NCBI GenBank assembly: GCA_026400415.1
Contig: JAPLPA010000235.1
Coordinates: forward strand, 1-7,295
Length of the DNA stretch: 7,295 nt
Direction of reading: 5' to 3'
DNA from: Afipia sp.
Lineage (GTDB): Bacteria > Pseudomonadota > Alphaproteobacteria > Rhizobiales > Xanthobacteraceae
The first letter of the stretch is position 1. Every line of letters begins with the position of its first letter. Below the pieces are notes generated by a model that saw only the letters and a list, made by a program, of their open reading frames with translations, was not told where the DNA came from and did no database searches. Shown in pieces: positions 7,126-7,295 of the stretch. Made by a program: the position numbers and the translations under genes.

Positions 7126-7295
7126 ATGGATTTTGATTTGTCCGAGGAGCAGCGTCTCCTGAAAGACAGCGTCGACGGTTTTCTGGCAAGCTCCTACGAC
7201 TTCGACCAGCGCAAGAAGTACGCTGCGGAGAAAGGCGGCTGGAGCAAAGGCGTCTGGAACAAGCTGGCCGAGCAGGGCCTGCTCGGCCTTCCGTT
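7126..7295 (+). CDS. pimD: Acyl-CoA dehydrogenase, small subunit (PimD-like), 3' end beyond window
   Basis: The frame is open from the ATG to the window end, covering 56 complete codons. The protein begins MDFDLSEEQRLLKDSV and continues to a KLAEQGLLGLP segment at about residues 46-56, the standard first helices of acyl-CoA dehydrogenases (the LSEEQ...L start and the W..L.E.GLLGL motif). The FAD and catalytic regions lie outside the window and cannot be judged. Position directly after a large-subunit dehydrogenase in this operon order matches pimD, whose product pairs with PimC in pimeloyl-CoA dehydrogenation. The gene symbol depends mostly on that order. Confidence 0.85.
   Translation, partial: MDFDLSEEQRLLKDSVDGFLASSYDFDQRKKYAAEKGGWSKGVWNKLAEQGLLGLP

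Overview
The window holds most of a beta-oxidation operon reading rightwards, with a divergently transcribed IclR-family regulator at its left edge. Gene content and order match the pimFABCDE dicarboxylate-degradation operon described in Rhodopseudomonas palustris. The order is bifunctional enoyl-CoA hydratase/3-hydroxyacyl-CoA dehydrogenase, acyl-CoA ligase, thiolase, acyl-CoA dehydrogenase large subunit, then the start of a second acyl-CoA dehydrogenase. GC-rich coding sequence, GTG starts, purine-rich ribosome binding sites and this gene order suggest an alphaproteobacterium of the Bradyrhizobium/Rhodopseudomonas/Afipia group (Nitrobacteraceae). The species cannot be named from the sequence alone.

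Layout: 1-788 (minus) is an IclR-type regulator lacking only its last residues at the window edge. 789-924 is the single divergent control region; it holds a consensus -35 hexamer and a near-perfect GGAATT-A-AATTCC palindrome that resembles the known IclR operator. 925-3009 is the pimF-like gene, 3014-4699 the pimA-like ligase, 4696-5880 the pimB-like thiolase, 5914-7101 the pimC-like dehydrogenase, and 7126 to the end the first 56 codons of a pimD-like dehydrogenase. Gaps between the operon genes are 4 bp, a 4-bp ATGA overlap, 32-33 bp and 24 bp, so one polycistronic message is likely. No terminator, transposon, tRNA, CRISPR array or phage feature was seen.

Together the enzymes make a complete beta-oxidation turn. 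The ligase activates an acid (by homology a medium-chain dicarboxylate such as pimelate or adipate) to its CoA ester, and the PimC/PimD pair makes the 2-enoyl-CoA. PimF hydrates it and oxidises the hydroxyacyl-CoA, and the thiolase releases acetyl-CoA. All key catalytic residues that can be checked by eye are present. The window is mostly well-understood metabolism; the least described part is the regulator-operator pair in the 136-bp intergenic region.
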